A stretch of DNA of 64,000 bases from Papiliotrema nemorosa (lineage: Eukaryota; Basidiomycota; Tremellomycetes; Tremellales; Rhynchogastremaceae), in NCBI GenBank assembly GCA_032158125.1, contig JASKOT010000022.1, positions 186,001 through 250,000 on the forward strand, read 5' to 3'. Below are positions 59,955 through 64,000 of this stretch, piece after piece (position 1 is the first letter of the stretch; every line of letters begins with the position of its first letter). A program made the position numbers and the translations under genes. The notes beneath the pieces are model-generated. The model was given only the letters and a program-made list of their open reading frames with translations, had not been told where the DNA came from and searched no databases.

Positions 59955-60108
59955 ATGACATCCATATCATCCTTTGTCATCGTCGGGGTGCTGTGCCGAG
60001 TGTCAATACATTTCCCTCATCACTAATCACCGACGCAGGTGTTTCATCTACCGCACGAGAGACGAGGCCAAAAAGCGATACGGCCTGCCAAACCCGGAGT
60101 TTCACTGA
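59955..60108 (+). CDS. Candidate 35-residue single-span membrane microprotein
   Basis: Two exons (59955-59992 and 60039-60108) join in phase to 35 codons and a TGA. The 46-nt intron has GT...AG ends and a strong branch-like CTAAT sequence 10 nt before the acceptor. The product has a short polar N-terminus, a hydrophobic span (FVIVGVLCFIY) completed only by splicing, and a charged tail (RTRDEAKKRYGLPNPEFH). This is the layout of small mitochondrial or ER membrane subunits. I cannot match it to a known family. It lies 120 bp after the DUF3445 stop codon on the same strand, so it could also be a late exon of a longer transcript. Confidence 0.45.
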
Positions 60109-62543
60109 TGTGCCGAAATTTCAGCTTCGTTTGAAAAATTCTCAGAATTTCTGATTTTCCTCATTTCGAAGAGCAAGCCGTATCAAGGCTCATCACTTCC
60201 CTCAAGGGTTTTTGGAGACCGTAAACCGTTCCAAGCGAGCTTCTGTGAAGCAAACAACGGAAAAGAAGGGGGGGTCTCATGTGTATCCCGCCGAGCCCCT
60301 CGATAGAAGGCTCCCATACCGGTCCGCTTCGCTTGGAATACATAGGGTCAACTACCGCCCACAGCCTTGCCTAGTGTTTGGGATCCGCCCATGATCCAGG
60401 ATCGCTCAGGATTCATTTGCAGTGCGTTTCGTTGCGTCATCAAGCGCGTGAAACAATCACGCGGTATTAAGACGGCCGAAGCCGAGGGTGTGTCACCTTG
60501 CTGACGATGTGGATGTCGGGCCGAGCAAAGACCCAATTCAGAGTCGATAGATTCCAGAGCTGTGTGTTTTTATTTGGAAGAAACTCAGGACGTTGTCTCG
60601 TTTCGTCCGAAAGAAGGGTCTGAAACGGCCGTGAGATGTTATGAGTCAAAGTCGGTGAGCTCGAGTTGGACATTGTGGCCTATTCTGAGCTGTCCATGTA
60701 CCGAAATGAACAGCTGGTTATCGACCAATCAACGCACGACACTTCAGACATGAAGAAGTCAAACGACCATTTTGGCACGATGTGTCCGATGAAGGGGTGA
60801 TATTCGATGCTCACAGACACAAACGGCAGATGATCATGGTGGGAACTCATCAAAGAGCAGGAACGGGATTCACAAGCGCTGGCCTGAGAGAGCGTTCCTT
60901 TTGAATTACGACTCGTGTAGATCACTTGACTACGAATCTGCATGTCCTTAAATCACGATCCCGTTCATTTGGGTCCTCTGCGGTTCAACCTCGGTGTGCC
61001 GATCTCCATGTTCCTTCCAGGCGAGCCCCGTGATCGACATGTTCTGAGTCCCGGGCGGTAACTTGTGTCAAGGACACTCCGAGATCAGCTGATATAATGC
61101 CCGACTTATGCGTGGTGAATGCTTAGTGCGACGCGAGTCACGTCGTAGAACAAGCAACTTCGCCAGAGGTTGTCGCTGATAAGGTGTACTTGCCTGTGCC
61201 AAACTCACCATTTGCCGCAATATGAAACGAAATCTCCGAGGATTAGAGTTTTGCAGCGTGATGGCCCCACCATTGCCCTCGGCCATGTGCCACGAAGGGC
61301 GGGGCATGATCAAACCGATGTAGGGATTCACTCACCGAAGAGGGAAATGACCCATTCCCATTGGTCAGAGCAGCTCACACCCCTAGAAAGCCGGCCTTGC
61401 CCTGACTGTGGTGGTCTTGACAAACAAAGGTATGACCGTTTCCAAAGGATTCAAAAGGCGGTAAATCACTTTCCGTTGCATGGAGATTCCCCTTAGCGCC
61501 TGCACTGAGGACCTAGTTGGCATTCCAAGCTATTGGGGAGTCTCGGAGAGATGTGCACTTCTTGGCGATCTCCAACTCTCAGCAACCCGAGTCGTTGTGG
61601 GCGACTGTCACCCACGGAGCAGAGTCGCACGCGGGTTTCAAGGGGAAGTTTAGCAGTTGAATAGTGGGGGAATTTCGCACCAACAGAAAAAAAAAACCCG
61701 CCTGTGACGGAAGCCCTGAGAATTTTGACAGTCCGATTAGGGTGCCAGGGGTAGCTTTCCCTTGTTCGATGCGGTCACTACGTAACCAGTATCCGATATC
61801 TATGACAACTGATGCGGCATTTCAATTCTCCAGCCACCTCGGATTCTGCAGTATTCCCAGTGTTCCCTCGGCTGTTGCCCTTGCTATGATACGGAAATTC
61901 TGGTACCCCTTGACTCTTTGCGGCAGAATTTATCATAGGGTGGTCGTAGGCTTAACCCGATCCCGCGGCCTTGGGATTAAAAAAAAAGCGAAGTACGGGG
62001 GTTGTATGGGTAGAGGAAATTGCCCCTTTTGTGCTAAAACCACCCCCACTCTACCTTTGTCACCTACCCAAACAAGCACCCATCCAATCGCATCCACTTT
62101 TTTCACACCGACCCAAACCCCCCCCCCCCTCTTGCCCATTTAATCCCACCCACCATCATCATCTCCCCCCCTCTTCACCATCTCACAACCTCCCTTTTTT
62201 TCTCTCTCCCCCTCTCTACACCGTTTGCATCTGCATACAACTCTCGCCTCCTCCCTCTTCTCTCCCCTCCTCTCCTCCCTTTGTACTTTCGAGTCCAATA
62301 GCGAGCGCAGTCTGATTCACAATCCATCAGAATCAACGACTCAGCCCAACTCTCGCTACCTTGGCACAAACCAACCACCCAAACAAAGTAGACCATAACA
62401 AACCTCTTTTTACTGGTTTGTGAGATCGCTTTCGTTTCTTTTTACTTTTACACTCAATAGCCCATCTCCCGCAGATCGATTTATCATCGTCTGGGGCTTT
62501 TTTTCATCCCTTCACATAAACAACCCACATCACCTCGACCATC
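60109..62543 (+). promoter_or_regulatory. Long upstream region of PMA1
   Basis: This 2.4-kb stretch is the longest gap in the window. No frame here looks coding. Two A-runs lie near 61687-61696 and 61979-61987. From about 62100 to 62540 the plus strand is extremely pyrimidine-rich, with a C-run near 62119-62129, as in promoters and leaders of very highly expressed fungal genes. A long 5' untranslated leader is likely. Confidence 0.55.
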
Positions 62544-64000
62544 ATGTCTGCCCCTCACGAGAAGGTCGGACATTCCGAGGAGGTTCCTGTCAAGTGAGTC
62601 CCCCCTCATCTTACTTGTCCCCTCGACAGGGAGATCCACCTCCTTTTGAGGGGACGAGTTTCGACTTGTTTACGTCCATTTGCTGACTTGTCTCAGGGAA
62701 ACTGTCGGCTCCACCCCAGCTGGTTAGTCACCCATCCATGCATATCGGCGCTCCCCCCGCACGTGCTGACCACCCTAGCTGAGCCTGCTGCCGCCGAACC
62801 TGAAAAGAAGAAGCGAGAGTACAAGGATATGGAGGAGAAGCACGACGGTGACCTTCACGCCAAAGTTGACATGAACACTGTAAGTCTAAAAATACACACC
62901 TCGATCAAAACACAAAACATTTGCTAAGCAGTCCAGATCCAATTCACCGCTACCGACCTTTACGACAAGGACAAGGTCGATATCGAGCACATTGTCATGG
63001 AGGAAGTCTTCCAACTCCTCCAATGTGACGACAAGGGTATCTCCGACGAGGAGGCCGCTCGACGAATTGGTATCTTCGGTCCCAACAAGCTCGAGGAGAA
63101 GAAGGAAAATGTCATCCTTCAATTCTTGTCGTTCATGTGGAACCCTCTCTCATGGGTCATGGAGGGTGCCGCCCTCGTCGCCATTGCCCTTTCCAACGGT
63201 GGTGGTGAGCCCCCAGATTGGCAAGACTTCGTCGGTATCGTCCTTCTCTTGCTGGTCAACTCTACAATCGGTTTTGTCGAGGAACGAAATGCTGGTAACG
63301 CCGTCAAAGCTCTCATGGACTCCCTCGCCCCCAAGGCTCGAGTCAAGCGAAACGGTGCCTGGAGGGAAGTCGAGTCTGCCGAGCTTGTCCCCGGAGACTT
63401 GGTCGCCTTCAAGCACGGTGATGTCTGTCCCGCCGACTGTCGATTGGTTGAGGCCATTGATGTTTCCATGGACCAAGCCGCTCTGACTGGAGAGTCTCTT
63501 CCCTCCGGAAAGAAGCTCGGTGACGAGTGTTTCTCTGGTTCCACCTGTAAGCAGGGAGAGGCCGAGGGTGTTGTCATCTCCACCGGTCCCAACACCTTCT
63601 TCGGTCGAGCTGCCACCCTCGTCGGTCAAGACAACGACCAAACCGGTCACTTGCAAATGGTCCTCGCCAGAATCGGTTCTTTCTGTCTCGTCTCTATCGG
63701 TATCTTCGTCTTGCTCGAGATCCTTATTCTCTACGCCGACTTCCGATACTCTTACCGACGAGGTCTTAACAACATCCTTGTGCTTTTGATCGGTGGTATC
63801 CCCATTGCCATGCCTACCGTCTTGTCGGTCACTCTCGCTGTCGGTGCTCAACAGCTCGCCAAGCACAAGGCCATCGTCACCCGAATCACTGCCATTGAGG
63901 AGCTTGCCGGTGTCACCATCCTTTGTTCCGACAAGACTGGTACCCTCACCACCAACAAGCTCACCATTGACAAGGAGAACGTCAAGTGCTACTCCAAGTG
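62544..64000 (+). CDS. PMA1: Plasma-membrane H+-ATPase, 5' part (runs off the window)
   Basis: Four exons are visible: 62544-62594, a short one near 62698-62721, one near 62778-62880, and one from about 62937 to the window edge. The P3A-type ATPase body starts with [19 protein letters not shown]. Two membrane helices follow ([20 protein letters not shown] and [20 protein letters not shown]). The actuator motif is [12 protein letters not shown], the next helices include [18 protein letters not shown], and the phosphorylation site is CSDKTGTLT with the aspartyl-phosphate Asp. It pumps protons out of the cell and sets membrane potential. Codon use is strongly biased to C-ending codons, GGT and CGA. 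The nucleotide-binding domain and C-terminus lie beyond 64000. Confidence 0.97.

Noticed and set aside
63150..63866. Minus-strand open frame of about 240 codons
   Set aside because: Antisense of PMA1; its length is explained by the strong codon bias of that gene.

Overview
This window is nuclear DNA of a basidiomycete fungus, most likely a tremellomycete yeast of the Cryptococcus/Kwoniella type. The evidence is the gene density (about 30 genes in 64 kb on both strands), the many short introns of roughly 34-60 nt with GT...AG ends and CTGAC/CTAAT-like branch sites, the near-even base composition, and the families present. I see no transposon, CRISPR array, rRNA or tRNA gene. Genus and species cannot be fixed from the sequence alone.

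Layout. 0-10 kb: a short-chain dehydrogenase, a secreted beta-propeller lactonase-like protein, a Ser/Thr-rich single-span membrane protein, a HAD phosphatase, a LYR-motif (Cup1-like) protein and the box C/D snoRNP assembly factor BCD1. 10-19 kb: a secreted CREG-like protein, ribosomal protein eS24, then haspin kinase and INCENP arranged head to head around a 210-bp shared promoter. 19-31 kb: a Met/Gly-rich protein, a large M16-type metallopeptidase, the DNA-damage recognition factor Rad4/XPC and a Golgi-type GT8 glycosyltransferase. 31-35 kb: three tandem minus-strand genes with no recognised family, two of them clear paralogues. 35-41 kb: a derlin, a secreted histidine acid phosphatase, the splicing factor Cwc15 and a doubtful small gene. 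41-50 kb: the bifunctional purine enzyme ADE5,7 divergent from phosphoglucomutase, then an Opy2-type HOG-pathway membrane anchor. 50-55 kb: two unrecognised genes and a SYLF-domain (Ysc84-like) protein. 55-64 kb: mitochondrial branched-chain aminotransferase, a membrane-anchored DUF3445 heme N-demethylase-like protein, a candidate 35-residue membrane microprotein, a 2.4-kb gene-poor promoter and the start of the plasma-membrane H+-ATPase PMA1, which runs off the right edge.

Most genes are unrelated housekeeping functions. The functional neighbourhood that stands out is haspin plus INCENP: haspin makes the histone H3 Thr3 phosphate mark that recruits the chromosomal passenger complex, and INCENP is the scaffold of that complex. 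Other points of interest are the microprotein, the orphan gene cluster, a phosphoglucomutase gene whose start codon is split by an intron and whose stop codon sits alone behind another intron, and an eS24 gene whose first coding exon is only the ATG and whose first intron carries a long-range stem.

Exon boundaries were worked out by hand from GT/AG sites and frame continuity. Where I give only the outer span, the internal junctions were not all resolved.
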